Assembly (NCBI RefSeq): GCF_017356265.1
Contig: NZ_JAFNAW010000016.1
Location: forward strand, 1 to 64,000
Source of the DNA: Paracoccus fontiphilus
Lineage (GTDB): Bacteria; Pseudomonadota; Alphaproteobacteria; Rhodobacterales; Rhodobacteraceae
Reading direction: 5' to 3'
DNA: 64,000 nucleotides
The translations under genes were made by a program, and so were the position numbers. The notes under the pieces were generated by a model that did no database searches, had not been told where the DNA came from, and was given only the letters and a program-made list of their open reading frames with translations. Below are positions 35,138-44,461 of the stretch, piece by piece (position 1 is the stretch's first letter; every line of letters starts with the position of its first letter).

Positions 35138-35156
35138 CTGGCCGCCCCGCGGCCAG
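35138..35156 (+). other. Hairpin in predicted 5' leader
   Basis: CTGGCCGC, CCC, GCGGCCAG: eight perfect pairs at the predicted transcript start downstream of the EcfG-type promoter. It ends 14 bases before the AAAG of the ribosome site. May stabilise the leader. Confidence 0.4.
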
Positions 35157-35177
35157 GCGGCAGTATAGGGAAAGAAC

Positions 35178-38100
35178 GTGCTGAAGACGAAAGACCTGGC
35201 GATCCTGGCCACGATCGCCGTTGTGATGTGTGGCGTGTTCCTCCTCGACCTTTATGTTCCCTTGGGAACGGCGGTCTGGCTTCTCTACATTCTTCCCCTT
35301 GCGCTCAGCTTCTCGGCCTCTGTGTCCATCGTGCCCGTCGTGGTCGCGGGCTTGGCCTGCCTTGCCATGGTCCTGGGCTTCGGCCTGGACAGCGGCGGCA
35401 TCGACCCGCGGATCGCCGCGGCGAATCGCAGCATGGCGGGCATCGTCTATGTCTGCCTCGGCTTCACCGGCCGCTGGCTGATCCGCAACCGCAAGATGTT
35501 GTCGCGCGAAGCCTGGATTCGGGAAGGCGAATCCGACCTGTCGCAGGCGGTTCAGGGCGAACTGACCGCTGACGAGCTTGGCGAGCAGGTGTTGAACCTG
35601 CTGTCCGAACGCATCGGCGCACGCGCGGCGGTCGCCTATTCGACCGGCGGCGGCGGGCTTCGCAGGCTGGCGGCCTGGGGCGTGGACCAATCGGCCCTGG
35701 GAAGCCGCGACAGGACGGCTGACGGACATCTGGCGCGCTGCCTGGCAGAGGTTCGGCCGGTGCAGTTGACGCTGGCACCCGACCAGGCGCTTGGCTGGGG
35801 ATCCGGCCTGGCGCGCGGACGCGCGGCCCATGCGCTGATCGTCCCCCTGAACGAGGGAAGCCGGGTCGACGGCCTTCTGGAATTCGGCTTCGACACGCCG
35901 CCCGCGGGCCGGGTCTCGGACCTTCTGGACCGCGTCGCCGAACGGCTGGCCCTTGCCCTGCGCTCGGTCGAATACCGCCAACGCCTGCAGGAACTGCTGG
36001 AGGAAACCCGCCACCAGGCCGAGGAACTGCGCAGCCATGCCGAGGAACTGGCGGCCAGCAACGAGGAACTGGAGGAACAAAGCCGGGCGCTTCAGGACAG
36101 CCAGCGCAGGCTGGAAGAACAGCAGGCCGAACTGGAACAGCAGAACAGCCAGCTTGAAGGTCAGACGCAGGAACTGGAGGACCAGCGCGACGCCCTGGCC
36201 CGGTCGCGCAGGCAACTGGAGGCGAAAACCGTCGAACTGGCGCGCGAAAGCCGCTACAAGTCCGAATTCGTGGCCAACATGTCGCACGAACTGCGCACGC
36301 CGCTGAACGCGCTGCTGATCATGTCGCGGCTTCTGGCCGAGAACCGGGGGCGCAACCTGTCGGACGAACAGATCCGCTGGGCCGAGACGATCGAAAGCTC
36401 GGGCAAGGATCTGCTGGCGCTGATCAACGACATCCTGGACCTGTCCAAGATCGAGGCGGGCAAGCTGGATCTGGCCCGCGACACGGTCGATCCGCAGGCC
36501 GTGGCCGACAAGCTGGTGCGCAACTTCCGCGAACAGGCCCGCACCAAGGGGCTGGAGATTTCCGCCGAGGTGGCGCCGGGCACGCCGGAATTCCAGACCG
36601 ATCCGGGCCGGTTGGAACAGGTGCTGCGCAACTTCCTGTCGAACGCGCTGAAATTCACCGAACGCGGCCGGGTCACGCTGCGGATCGCGCCCTCGGGGCG
36701 CACCATCGCGTTTTCCGTCACGGACACCGGGATCGGCATCGACGCCGACCAGCAGCAGGCCGTGTTCGAGGCCTTCCGCCAGGCCGACGGCACCATCTCC
36801 CGCCGGTTCGGCGGAACGGGCCTTGGCCTGTCGATCTCTCGCCAGTTGGCCGATCTTCTGGGCGGCCAGATCACGCTGGAAAGCGCAAAGGGCCGTGGCA
36901 GCACCTTCACGCTGACCCTGCCCCTTGCGCCCGAGGGCACGGAGGCCGTCCCGCTTCGGGGCCCGGCCCCCGCCCCGTCCGCGGAACCCGCGACGGTCGA
37001 GGATGCGTCCGCCCCGCTGGCGGCCCTTCCCGGCCTGACGGACGACCGCGACGGGGTCCAGCCGGGCGACCGGGTGATGCTGGTGGTCGAGGACGATCCC
37101 GCCTTCGCCAGCGTCCTTTACGACCTGGCCCACGAACTTGGCTTCAAATGCGTCTGCGTGGACCGGGCCGACGATGCGGTTCGCGCGGCGCAGCGCTTTG
37201 TTCCCCAGGCGATCGTGCTGGACATCCGCCTGCCGGATCACTCGGGCCTGTCGGCCCTTGACCGGCTCAAGCGCGACACCGCCACGCGCCACATCCCCGT
37301 GCATGTCATCTCGGCCGAGGATTACATGCGCGAGGCCCTGGCCCAGGGCGCCATCAGCTACATGCTGAAGCCCGTCGCCCGCGACCAGCTGGAAGCCGCC
37401 ATCCGCAAGCTGGAGCATCGGCTGAGGGACCGCCTGCGCCGCGTCCTGATCGTCGAGGACGACCCGGCGCAGATGGAGGGGCTGCGCGCCCTTCTGGGCA
37501 ATGACGAGGTCGAGACCATCGGCGCGGGCACCGCCGCCGAGGCCCTGCGGATCTGCCGCACGCAAACGGTGGATTGCATCGTGCTGGACATGACCCTGCC
37601 CGACGCCTCGGGCTTCGACCTGCTGGAACAGCTTGACGCCGACGGGACCGCCGCCTTCCCGCCGGTCATCGTCTATACCGCCCGCGCCTTGGACGAGGCC
37701 GAGGAACAGCGCCTGCGCCGCTATTCCAAGTCGATCATTATCAAGGGCGCCAAGTCGCCCGAACGCCTGATCAACGAGGTGACGTTGTTCCTGCACCAGG
37801 TGGTGTCAGACCTGCCCGCCAAGCAGCGCGAGATGCTGGCGGCGTCGCTGAACCGCGACGCCCAGTTGGAAGGCCGCCGCATCCTGGTGGTGGAAGACGA
37901 CATCCGCAACATCTATGCCCTGACCGGCGTGTTCGAGCCGCACGGCGCCACCGTCCAGATCGCCCGCAACGGGCGCGAGGCCCTGGATGCGCTGGGCCGC
38001 ATCAACGACGGCGCCGCGCCCAAGGTCGATCTGGTCCTGATGGACGTGATGATGCCGGAAATGGACGGGCTGACCGCCACGCGCGAAATCCGCAAGATCG

Positions 38101-38255
38101 ACCGCTGGAAGACCCTGCCCATCATCATGCTGACCGCAAAGGCCATGGCCGAGGACCAGAACCGCTGCATCGAGGCCGGGGCCAACGACTACCTGTCCAA
38201 GCCCCTGGACGTGGACAAGCTTCTGTCCCTGACCCGCGTGTGGATGCCGCGATGA
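35178..38255 (+). CDS. Membrane hybrid histidine kinase with GAF, coiled coil and three receiver domains
   Basis: This 1025-aa protein starts at GTG 35178 after AGGGAAAG. Order: three hydrophobic helices (about 7-70) plus a fourth near 90; a GAF-like domain (about 110-260); a long Glu/Gln-rich coiled coil (about 262-358); HisKA with FVANMSHELRTPLNALL (His near 372); HATPase with NFLSNALKFTERG, DTGIGI and GGTGLGL (about 470-600); and three receivers. Their phosphoacceptor Asp residues lie in VLDIRLPDHSG, VLDMTLPDASG and LMDVMMPEMDG, with matching Lys in MLKPVA, IIIKGAK and YLSKPLD. It overlaps cheR by ATGA. The multi-receiver design suits a phosphorelay; the signal is unknown. Confidence 0.92.
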   Translation: MLKTKDLAILATIAVVMCGVFLLDLYVPLGTAVWLLYILPLALSFSASVSIVPVVVAGLACLAMVLGFGLDSGGIDPRIAAANRSMAGIVYVCLGFTGRWLIRNRKMLSREAWIREGESDLSQAVQGELTADELGEQVLNLLSERIGARAAVAYSTGGGGLRRLAAWGVDQSALGSRDRTADGHLARCLAEVRPVQLTLAPDQALGWGSGLARGRAAHALIVPLNEGSRVDGLLEFGFDTPPAGRVSDLLDRVAERLALALRSVEYRQRLQELLEETRHQAEELRSHAEELAASNEELEEQSRALQDSQRRLEEQQAELEQQNSQLEGQTQELEDQRDALARSRRQLEAKTVELARESRYKSEFVANMSHELRTPLNALLIMSRLLAENRGRNLSDEQIRWAETIESSGKDLLALINDILDLSKIEAGKLDLARDTVDPQAVADKLVRNFREQARTKGLEISAEVAPGTPEFQTDPGRLEQVLRNFLSNALKFTERGRVTLRIAPSGRTIAFSVTDTGIGIDADQQQAVFEAFRQADGTISRRFGGTGLGLSISRQLADLLGGQITLESAKGRGSTFTLTLPLAPEGTEAVPLRGPAPAPSAEPATVEDASAPLAALPGLTDDRDGVQPGDRVMLVVEDDPAFASVLYDLAHELGFKCVCVDRADDAVRAAQRFVPQAIVLDIRLPDHSGLSALDRLKRDTATRHIPVHVISAEDYMREALAQGAISYMLKPVARDQLEAAIRKLEHRLRDRLRRVLIVEDDPAQMEGLRALLGNDEVETIGAGTAAEALRICRTQTVDCIVLDMTLPDASGFDLLEQLDADGTAAFPPVIVYTARALDEAEEQRLRRYSKSIIIKGAKSPERLINEVTLFLHQVVSDLPAKQREMLAASLNRDAQLEGRRILVVEDDIRNIYALTGVFEPHGATVQIARNGREALDALGRINDGAAPKVDLVLMDVMMPEMDGLTATREIRKIDRWKTLPIIMLTAKAMAEDQNRCIEAGANDYLSKPLDVDKLLSLTRVWMPR

Positions 38256-39112
38256 GCGTCGCGCCCGTTCCCCTGGCGGCCGTGGACGGCATCGAGCTGG
38301 ACCTGTTCCTGGAAGCCCTGCATCGGCGGTGGCATTACGACTTCCGGTCCTATTCGCGCGCCTCGCTGGTCCGGCGGACGGAACTGGCGCGGCAGCGGCT
38401 GGGCTGCGCGACCCTGTCGGATCTGCAGGGCCGGCTGCTGCGCGACAGCACCATCCTGCCCGAGGTGATCGACGCCATGACCGTGCAGGTCAGCGAGTTG
38501 TTCCGCGACCCCGGCTATTACTTGGCCCTGCGCCGCGAGGTGATCCCGCACCTGCGGACCTATCCCTCGCTCAAGGTCTGGGTCGCGGGCTGCGCGGACG
38601 GAGAAGAACTTTATTCCCTGGCGATCCTGTTCCGCGAGGAGGGATTGTTCGACCGCACCATCTTCTACGCGACCGAGATCAACCGCCGCGCTCTGGCGCG
38701 TGCCGAGGCGGGGGTCTTTCCCATCGACCGGCTTCCGTCGTTCTCGCAGAACTACCAGCGCGCGGGCGGCACGGGGACGCTGGCGGACCATTACACCGCC
38801 GCCTATGGCCGGGTGGCCTTCGACCGGGGGCTGCGGGCGCGGACGGTGTTCACCGAACACAACTTGGCCACCGACCAGGTGTTTTCCGAGGTCCACCTGG
38901 TTTCCTGCCGCAACGTGCTGATCTATTTCGACAGCCCGCTGCAGGACCGCGCCTTCGGCCTTTTCGCCGAGGCGCTGGCACGCGGCGGCTTTCTGGGACT
39001 CGGATCGCATGAAACCTTGCGGTTCTCGTCCCATGCCGCGTCCTTTGCCGCCTTTGACGAGCCGGGCCGCATCTGGCGCCGGGTCGCAAGCCACGAGAAT
39101 GCCAATGTCTGA
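38252..39112 (+). CDS. CheR-type protein-glutamate methyltransferase
   Basis: This 286-aa protein has the CheR N-terminal helical domain (LEALHRRWHYDFRSYSRASLVRR) and the SAM-dependent methyltransferase domain. That domain holds VWVAGCADGEELYSLAILFRE (SAM-binding loop), FYATEINRRALARAEAG (acidic residue binding SAM ribose) and VSCRNVLIYFD (catalytic region). The usual Gly-Cys-Ser-Thr-Gly-Glu motif reads GCADGEE, a minor variant. No cheB or chemoreceptor gene is nearby, so it more likely modifies or modulates the adjacent signalling proteins than acts in flagellar chemotaxis. The start overlaps the kinase stop (ATGA). Confidence 0.88.
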   Translation: MSVAPVPLAAVDGIELDLFLEALHRRWHYDFRSYSRASLVRRTELARQRLGCATLSDLQGRLLRDSTILPEVIDAMTVQVSELFRDPGYYLALRREVIPHLRTYPSLKVWVAGCADGEELYSLAILFREEGLFDRTIFYATEINRRALARAEAGVFPIDRLPSFSQNYQRAGGTGTLADHYTAAYGRVAFDRGLRARTVFTEHNLATDQVFSEVHLVSCRNVLIYFDSPLQDRAFGLFAEALARGGFLGLGSHETLRFSSHAASFAAFDEPGRIWRRVASHENANV

Positions 39113-40931
39113 ACACCCGATCCGCTTCCTGATCGTTGACGACATCGCCGAGAACATCCAGGCCCTGGATGCGCTGCTGCGCCGCGACGGCTTGGTCGTC
39201 GATCACGCCCGGTCCGCCACCGAGGCGCTGGAGCTGATGCTGGTCCACGACTATGCCCTGGCTTTCCTGGACGTGCACATGCCCGGCACCGACGGCTATG
39301 AACTGGCCGAGCTGATGCGGTCGACCGAACGCACGCGGGGCGTGCCGATCATCTTCGTGACGGCGGCGGAACGGGACGAAACGCGCCGCTTCCGGGGCTA
39401 CGAGGCCGGGGCGGTGGACTACATCTTCAAGCCCATCGACCCGGTGGTGCTGAAGTCCAAGGCCGAGGTCTTCTTCCGCATCGGCTGCCAGGCGCGGGAC
39501 CTGCAGCAGCAGCGCGACGAGATGGAGCAGATCGCCCGCGACCGCGACCGCGCGGCCGACCTGCTTCGCGCCCATACCGACAATTCCCCTCTCGCCTTCG
39601 TGACGCTGGACCAGGACCTGACCATCCGCGACTGGTCCAAGGGGTCCGAACGGATGTTCGACCTTGCGGCCGCCGACATGCTGGGGCGGTCCGCCCCCGA
39701 ACGCGGCTGGCTGGACAGCGCCGGCGCGGCCATCCTGCGCGACTGGCTGGCGCCCGGCGACGCGGCCGCCCCCCGCCATTCGGCCGAATTGCAGCTTGGC
39801 CATGCAAGCCGCGGCACGATCCCCTGCGAAATCTACGGCTCGATCCTGTCCGAGGCGGGACGCCGCACCTTGTCGCTGCAAATCCTGGACATCACCGACC
39901 GCAAGCGGGCCGAGGAGATCCGCTCGTTGCTGATCGGGGAACTGAACCACCGCATCAAGAACACGCTTGCCAACGTCCAGGCGATCGCCCGCCAGGGCCT
40001 GCGCCGGTCAAGCAGGCTCGCGGATTTCGAGCAGAGCTTCAGCGGCCGCCTGCAGGCCTTGTCCCGCGCCCATTCCATCCTGTCCGATTCCACCTGGTCC
40101 AGCGCGCCCCTTGACCAGTTGATCGACGACCAGATCCGGGTGGGCACGCTGGACGGCGACCGGCTGGAACGCCGCGGCCCCGCCGTCGAGCTTGCGCCCG
40201 ACACCATGCTGCGCATGGCCCTGGCGCTGCATGAACTGGCGACGAATGCCGCCAAGTACGGCGCGCTGTCGGTGCCTCAGGGCAAGGTGCATCTGGACTG
40301 GACGGCCGAGGACCGCGGCGTCTGCCTGACCTGGCGGGAATCCGGAGGCCCGCTTGTGGCCGCGCCCGAAGGCGGCGGCTTTGGCCTGGATCTGATCGCC
40401 GCGGTGGCCGGGGGCGAGGCCGACGCCGTGGCCGTCGACTGGCACCCCACGGGCGTGGTCTGGACCATCCGGCTGTCCGAGGGGGTCGAGGCGATGGGAT
40501 CGTCCGGTACCGTGGTCGACGTGACGACGGAAACGTTGGCGGGACCGCCTGCCCTGCTGGACGGTCTCGCCATCCTTGTGGTCGAGGACGAGCCCCTTGT
40601 CGCCCTCGACATGCAGGCCGAGCTGGAGGATGCCGGCGCCGGTTCCGTCCGGGTGGCCCGCACGGTCGATGCCGCGCTGGCGGCGCTGAGCGAGCAAAGG
40701 TTCGACCTGGCGCTTCTGGACGGCAACCTGAAGGGCCAACAGGTGGACACGGTCGCGGACCGGCTGCGGCGGTCCCAGATCCCTTTCTGCTTCGTGTCGG
40801 GCTATGGCCGAGAGCATCTGCCCCAGGGCTTCGAGGACGTGCCGCTGATCCAGAAGCCTTTCCCGCCGGCCGCCCTGCGCCGCACCCTGACGGACCTTCT
40901 GGACGCCCGCCCCGCCCGCGCGGCCGAGTGA
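39105..40931 (+). CDS. REC-PAS-HWE histidine kinase-REC hybrid
   Basis: This 608-aa cytoplasmic protein starts with a receiver (IRFLIVDDIAENIQALDALL, phosphoacceptor in FLDVHMPGTDGYE, Lys in YIFKPID). It continues through a short coiled coil and a PAS domain (about 150-270, PLAFVTLDQDLTIRDWSKGSE) to an HWE kinase core (IGELNHRIKNTLANVQAIARQ, LALHELATNAAKYGALS, LTWRESGGP). It ends in a second receiver (LAILVVEDEPLVALDMQAEL, LLDGNLKGQ, LIQKPFPP). ATG 39105 has a GAGA-type site at the right distance; ATG 39099 is an alternative. It overlaps cheR and completes the EcfG-promoter-driven operon. HWE kinases with receivers often feed the general stress response. Confidence 0.9.
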   Translation: MSEHPIRFLIVDDIAENIQALDALLRRDGLVVDHARSATEALELMLVHDYALAFLDVHMPGTDGYELAELMRSTERTRGVPIIFVTAAERDETRRFRGYEAGAVDYIFKPIDPVVLKSKAEVFFRIGCQARDLQQQRDEMEQIARDRDRAADLLRAHTDNSPLAFVTLDQDLTIRDWSKGSERMFDLAAADMLGRSAPERGWLDSAGAAILRDWLAPGDAAAPRHSAELQLGHASRGTIPCEIYGSILSEAGRRTLSLQILDITDRKRAEEIRSLLIGELNHRIKNTLANVQAIARQGLRRSSRLADFEQSFSGRLQALSRAHSILSDSTWSSAPLDQLIDDQIRVGTLDGDRLERRGPAVELAPDTMLRMALALHELATNAAKYGALSVPQGKVHLDWTAEDRGVCLTWRESGGPLVAAPEGGGFGLDLIAAVAGGEADAVAVDWHPTGVVWTIRLSEGVEAMGSSGTVVDVTTETLAGPPALLDGLAILVVEDEPLVALDMQAELEDAGAGSVRVARTVDAALAALSEQRFDLALLDGNLKGQQVDTVADRLRRSQIPFCFVSGYGREHLPQGFEDVPLIQKPFPPAALRRTLTDLLDARPARAAE

Positions 40932-40985
40932 TCGGCCACGAACCGCTGGACGAACGGCAAGCGGCGCGGTAAGAACCCCGCAACA

Positions 40986-41081
40986 CTATCCGTTGGGGCG
41001 TCCCGTCGCGGGGCTGAGAGGTGCAATGCGCGCCGACCCATCGAACCTGATCCGGGTCATGCCGGCGGAGGGAACGGATAG
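40986..41081 (+). ncRNA. TPP riboswitch (THI element)
   Basis: The conserved core is present: GGGGCTGAGAGG (pyrimidine-sensing side), CGACCCATCGAACCTGAT, and CCGGGTCATGCCGGCGGAGG (pyrophosphate-sensing side). The closing P1 stem is perfect: CTATCCGTT at 40986-40994 pairs with AACGGATAG at 41073-41081. It lies 80 bases before thiD and controls the whole thi operon in response to thiamine pyrophosphate. Confidence 0.95.
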
Positions 41082-41161
41082 GCAGACGCGCTGCCCCGTG
41101 CCGCATCCCGTCTGCCGCCGCCCGTCCCTGCCATGCCCCGAAACGCCGCAGGAGGGGGCAG

Positions 41162-41980
41162 ATGACACGAACCGTCTTGACCATCGCGGGGTCGGACAGC
41201 GGCGGGGGCGCCGGAATCCAGGCCGACCTGAAGACCGTCTCGGCGCTCGGCTGCTATGGCGCCAGCGCCATCACGGCGGTGACGGCGCAGAACACCCGGG
41301 GCGTGTCGGCCGTCCACATGGTGCCGCCGGATCTGATCCGGGCGCAGATCGACGCGGTGCTGGATGACATCGCCGTTCACGCGATCAAGATCGGCATGGT
41401 CGGATCGGCGCCCGCCATCGCCGCCGTCGCCACGTCGCTGCGCGACTGCCGGATCCCCGTCGTGCTGGACCCGGTGATGGTCGCCAAGTCAGGCGACGTG
41501 CTGATGGAACGCGACGCGATCGGCGCGCTTGTCCGCGACCTGCTGCCCCTGGCCCATGTGCTGACGCCCAACCTGCCCGAGGCAGCAGCCCTGCTGGGTG
41601 AACACCCGGCCGAGACCGAGGCCGTAGCCATCGTGCAAGGCATGGCCCTGCGCGCCCTCGGCCCCGGCGATGTCCTGATGAAGGGCGGCCATGCGGCAGG
41701 CGCGCACTGCACCGACATCCTGGTCGGCCCCGAGGGCACGACGCGCTTTTCGTCCCCCCGCATCCGCACGCGGAACACGCATGGCACCGGCTGTTCGCTG
41801 TCGTCGGCCATCGCGGCGGGGCTGGCGCAGGGGCTGGCGGTGGCCGATGCGGTGGGCCGCGCGCATGACTGGCTGCACGGCGCGATCCGGGCTGCCGACG
41901 ATCTGGCCGTGGGCGGCGGCCATGGCCCGGTGCATCATTTCCACGCGCTCTGGCCGCCCCGGACCGAGGCTGCGGCATGA
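41162..41980 (+). CDS. thiD: Hydroxymethylpyrimidine/phosphomethylpyrimidine kinase
   Basis: This 272-aa ribokinase-fold enzyme phosphorylates HMP and HMP-phosphate to HMP-PP for thiamine synthesis. Motifs: TIAGSDSGGGAGIQADLK at the N-terminus, AHAIKIGMVGS-like HAIKIGMVGS, VVLDPVMVAKSGD, VLTPNLPEAAALLG and the anion-hole GTGCSLSSAIAAGLA with its Asp-equivalent region. ATG 41162 follows GGAGGGGGCAG. First gene under the TPP riboswitch. Overlaps thiO by four bases. Confidence 0.95.
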   Translation: MTRTVLTIAGSDSGGGAGIQADLKTVSALGCYGASAITAVTAQNTRGVSAVHMVPPDLIRAQIDAVLDDIAVHAIKIGMVGSAPAIAAVATSLRDCRIPVVLDPVMVAKSGDVLMERDAIGALVRDLLPLAHVLTPNLPEAAALLGEHPAETEAVAIVQGMALRALGPGDVLMKGGHAAGAHCTDILVGPEGTTRFSSPRIRTRNTHGTGCSLSSAIAAGLAQGLAVADAVGRAHDWLHGAIRAADDLAVGGGHGPVHHFHALWPPRTEAAA

Positions 41981-42924
41981 CCGTGACCGTGATCGGCGGG
42001 GGCGTCCTGGGCCTCTGCATCGCCACCGAGTTGACCGGGCGCGGCATCCCCGTCGCCATCCGCGACGACGCCCCCGGCCCCCAGGCCTGTTCCTGGTGGG
42101 CCGGAGGGATGCTGGCCCCCTGGTGCGAGGCCGAAAACGCCGATGAAGCCGTGCTGCGCCACGGCTTGTCCGCCGCCGACTGGTGGCAGGACCAGGGCGT
42201 CCCGGTCACGCGGAACGGAACGCTGGTCGTCAGCCTGTCCCGCGACGCAGGCGCGCTGTCGCGCTTTGCGCGGCGCAGCGGAGGCCACCAGACGCTGGAC
42301 GCCCCCGGCATCGCCGCCCTGGAGCCCGACCTTGCGGGCCGCTTCAGTCGCGCACTTTTCTTCACGGACGAAGCCCACCTGGCCCCCCGCGAGGCCTTGG
42401 CGATCCTGTCCGGACGCCTCGGGCGCACCGACGCGACGACCGGCACCGTGATCGACTGCCGCGGCCTGTCCGCCCGCGACGCGCTGCGCGACCTGCGCGG
42501 CGTCCGGGGCGAGATGGTGGTGATCCGCTGCCCCGAGATCACGTTGTCGCGTCCCGTCCGGCTGCTGCATCCCCGGATGCCGCTGTATGTCGTGCCGCGC
42601 GGCGACGGCGTGTTCATGCTGGGCGCCACGATGCTCGAAAGCGACCGGCGCGGCCCGGCCACGGCGCGGGCGGTGCTGGAACTGCTGTCGGCGGCCTTCG
42701 CGCTGCATCCCGCCTTTGCCGAGGCCGAGGTGCTGGAACTGGGTGCCGACGCGCGCCCGGCATTCCCCGACAACCTGCCCCGCATCCGCCGCGTGGGGGG
42801 CGTCATCCACGCCAACGGGCTTTACCGCCACGGTTTCCTGCTGGCCCCGGCGGTCGCCCGCATGGTGGCCGACCACCTTCAACACCAGACCAGACCGGAG
42901 TTCATGGATGCGGATAACGATTAA
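41977..42924 (+). CDS. thiO: Glycine oxidase ThiO-type FAD oxidoreductase
   Basis: This 315-aa DAO-fold enzyme oxidises glycine to dehydroglycine for thiazole synthesis, using FAD and O2. The FAD motif TVIGGGVLGLCIATELTGRG opens the protein. GEMVVIRCPEITLSRPVRLLHPR, YVVPRGDGVFMLGATMLES and GLYRHGFLLAPAVA are typical ThiO regions. Start ATG overlaps the thiD stop (ATGA), and the end overlaps thiS by 17 bases. The operon has ThiO instead of the anaerobic ThiH, consistent with an aerobic organism. Confidence 0.93.
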   Translation: MTVTVIGGGVLGLCIATELTGRGIPVAIRDDAPGPQACSWWAGGMLAPWCEAENADEAVLRHGLSAADWWQDQGVPVTRNGTLVVSLSRDAGALSRFARRSGGHQTLDAPGIAALEPDLAGRFSRALFFTDEAHLAPREALAILSGRLGRTDATTGTVIDCRGLSARDALRDLRGVRGEMVVIRCPEITLSRPVRLLHPRMPLYVVPRGDGVFMLGATMLESDRRGPATARAVLELLSAAFALHPAFAEAEVLELGADARPAFPDNLPRIRRVGGVIHANGLYRHGFLLAPAVARMVADHLQHQTRPEFMDADND

Positions 42925-43102
42925 CGGCAGCCCGCGCGATGTCGCCGCCACCACGCTGGCCGAAGCCTTGGCCGAGGCAAACCTGACCGGCCGCATCGCC
43001 ACCGCGCTGAACGGCACGTTCGTGCCCGCCACCCTGCGAGAGACGACGCCGATCCGCGACGGCGACGCCATCGAGGCCTTGGCCCCCATGCAGGGGGGCT
43101 AA
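42908..43102 (+). CDS. thiS: Sulfur carrier protein ThiS
   Basis: This 64-aa ubiquitin-like protein begins [21 protein letters not shown] and ends in the essential Gly-Gly (MQGG), which is adenylated by ThiF and then carries thiocarboxylate sulfur to ThiG. The ATG at 42908 lies inside the end of thiO, giving coupling. Cytoplasmic. Confidence 0.93.
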   Translation: MRITINGSPRDVAATTLAEALAEANLTGRIATALNGTFVPATLRETTPIRDGDAIEALAPMQGG

Positions 43103-43106
43103 GGCG

Positions 43107-43868
43107 ATGCCCGTCTTCTATGGCTCCGAAATCGACAGCGCCCTGATGCTGGGCACGGCGGGCTATCCCTCGCCCAAGATCCTGGCCGACGCCTTTGCCC
43201 GGTCGGGTGCGGGCATCGCCACCGTGTCGCTGCGCCGGGAAGGGGGCGGCGGGCAGGACTTCTGGGCGCTGATCCAGTCGCTGGGCGTCCGCCTGCTGCC
43301 CAACACCGCCGGCTGCCACAGCGTGCGCGAGGCCGTCACCACCGCCCATATGGCGCGCGAGGTCTTCGCCACCGACTGGATCAAGCTGGAGGTGATCGGC
43401 CACGCCGACACGCTGCAGCCCGACGTCTTCGGCCTGGTCGAGGCCGCTCGCATCCTGGCCGCCGACGGCTTCAAGGTCTTCCCCTATTGCACCGAGGATC
43501 TGACCGTCTGCGAACGCCTGCTGGACGCGGGCTGCCAGGTGCTGATGCCCTGGGGCGCGCCCATCGGATCGGGACTGGGGCTGAACAATCCCCACGGGCT
43601 GCGGGCGTTGCGCGCGGCTTTCCCCGATGTGCCGCTGGTCGTCGATGCGGGTATCGGCCTGCCCAGCCACGCGGCGGCGGCGATGGAGATGGGCTATGAC
43701 GCGGTCCTGCTGAACAGCGCCGTGGCCCGCGCGGGCGATCCTGCCGCCATGGCGGGCGCCATGGCCGACGCCATCCGCGCCGGACGCGCCGCATATCTTG
43801 CCGACCCGATGGAGCGGACCGACATGGCCATCCCCTCGACCCCCGTGATCGGGCGGGCATTTCTATGA
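43107..43868 (+). CDS. thiG: Thiazole synthase
   Basis: This 253-aa TIM barrel makes the thiazole phosphate carboxylate from deoxyxylulose phosphate, dehydroglycine and ThiS thiocarboxylate. The Schiff-base Lys is in [10 protein letters not shown] (near residue 95). [52 protein letters not shown] and [19 protein letters not shown] are hallmark segments. It starts 4 bases after thiS and overlaps thiE (ATGA). Confidence 0.95.
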   Translation: MPVFYGSEIDSALMLGTAGYPSPKILADAFARSGAGIATVSLRREGGGGQDFWALIQSLGVRLLPNTAGCHSVREAVTTAHMAREVFATDWIKLEVIGHADTLQPDVFGLVEAARILAADGFKVFPYCTEDLTVCERLLDAGCQVLMPWGAPIGSGLGLNNPHGLRALRAAFPDVPLVVDAGIGLPSHAAAAMEMGYDAVLLNSAVARAGDPAAMAGAMADAIRAGRAAYLADPMERTDMAIPSTPVIGRAFL

Positions 43869-44461
43869 GGCTGCCGCGTTTCTACCCGATCTTCGACAGC
43901 ACCGACTGGATCGCCCGCGCCCTGCCGCTGGGCGTGCGGCTGGTGCAGTTGCGCATCAAGGACCGGCCCGACGACGCCCTGCGGGCCGAGATCGCCCGCG
44001 CCCGCGACCTGTGCCGCACGCATGGCGCGATCCTTGTGGTGAACGACCATTGGCGGTTGGCGATCGATCTGGGCTGCGACTTCCTGCATCTGGGGCAAGA
44101 GGATCTGGACAGCGCCGACCTGCCCGCGATCCGCGTGGCGGGGCTGCGGCTTGGCATCTCGACCCATGACGATGCGGAACTGGACCGGGCGCTGGCCTGC
44201 AAGCCCGATTACGTGGCGCTTGGCCCGGTCTGGCCGACGATCCTGAAGCAGATGAAATGGCACCGGCAGGGCGTCGAGAAGCTGACCGACTGGAAGGCGC
44301 GCATCGGCGACATCCCCCTTTGCGCCATTGGCGGTCTGACGCCGGACCGGGCACGGCTGGCCTTCGCGGCGGGCGCGGACGTGGCGGCCGCCGTGACCGA
44401 CATCACGCTGAACCCCGACCCCGAGGCGCGCATCCGCGAATGGCTGGAGGTCGCAGCATGA
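43865..44461 (+). CDS. thiE: Thiamine phosphate synthase
   Basis: This 198-aa TIM barrel joins HMP-PP and thiazole phosphate. Recognisable are [40 protein letters not shown] (Mg-binding Asp residues), [30 protein letters not shown] and [13 protein letters not shown]. It is slightly short for the family but contains all core motifs. Start overlaps thiG and end overlaps thiF, both as ATGA. Confidence 0.93.
   Translation: MRLPRFYPIFDSTDWIARALPLGVRLVQLRIKDRPDDALRAEIARARDLCRTHGAILVVNDHWRLAIDLGCDFLHLGQEDLDSADLPAIRVAGLRLGISTHDDAELDRALACKPDYVALGPVWPTILKQMKWHRQGVEKLTDWKARIGDIPLCAIGGLTPDRARLAFAAGADVAAAVTDITLNPDPEARIREWLEVAA

Noticed and set aside
34811-35212. Separate small gene upstream of the transposase remnant
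   Set aside because: It has no ribosome site or family motif and overlaps decayed IS sequence and the EcfG promoter.
35100-37796. An 898-residue reverse open frame opposite the hybrid kinase
   Set aside because: The forward frame has complete kinase and receiver motifs. The reverse frame is a compositional shadow.
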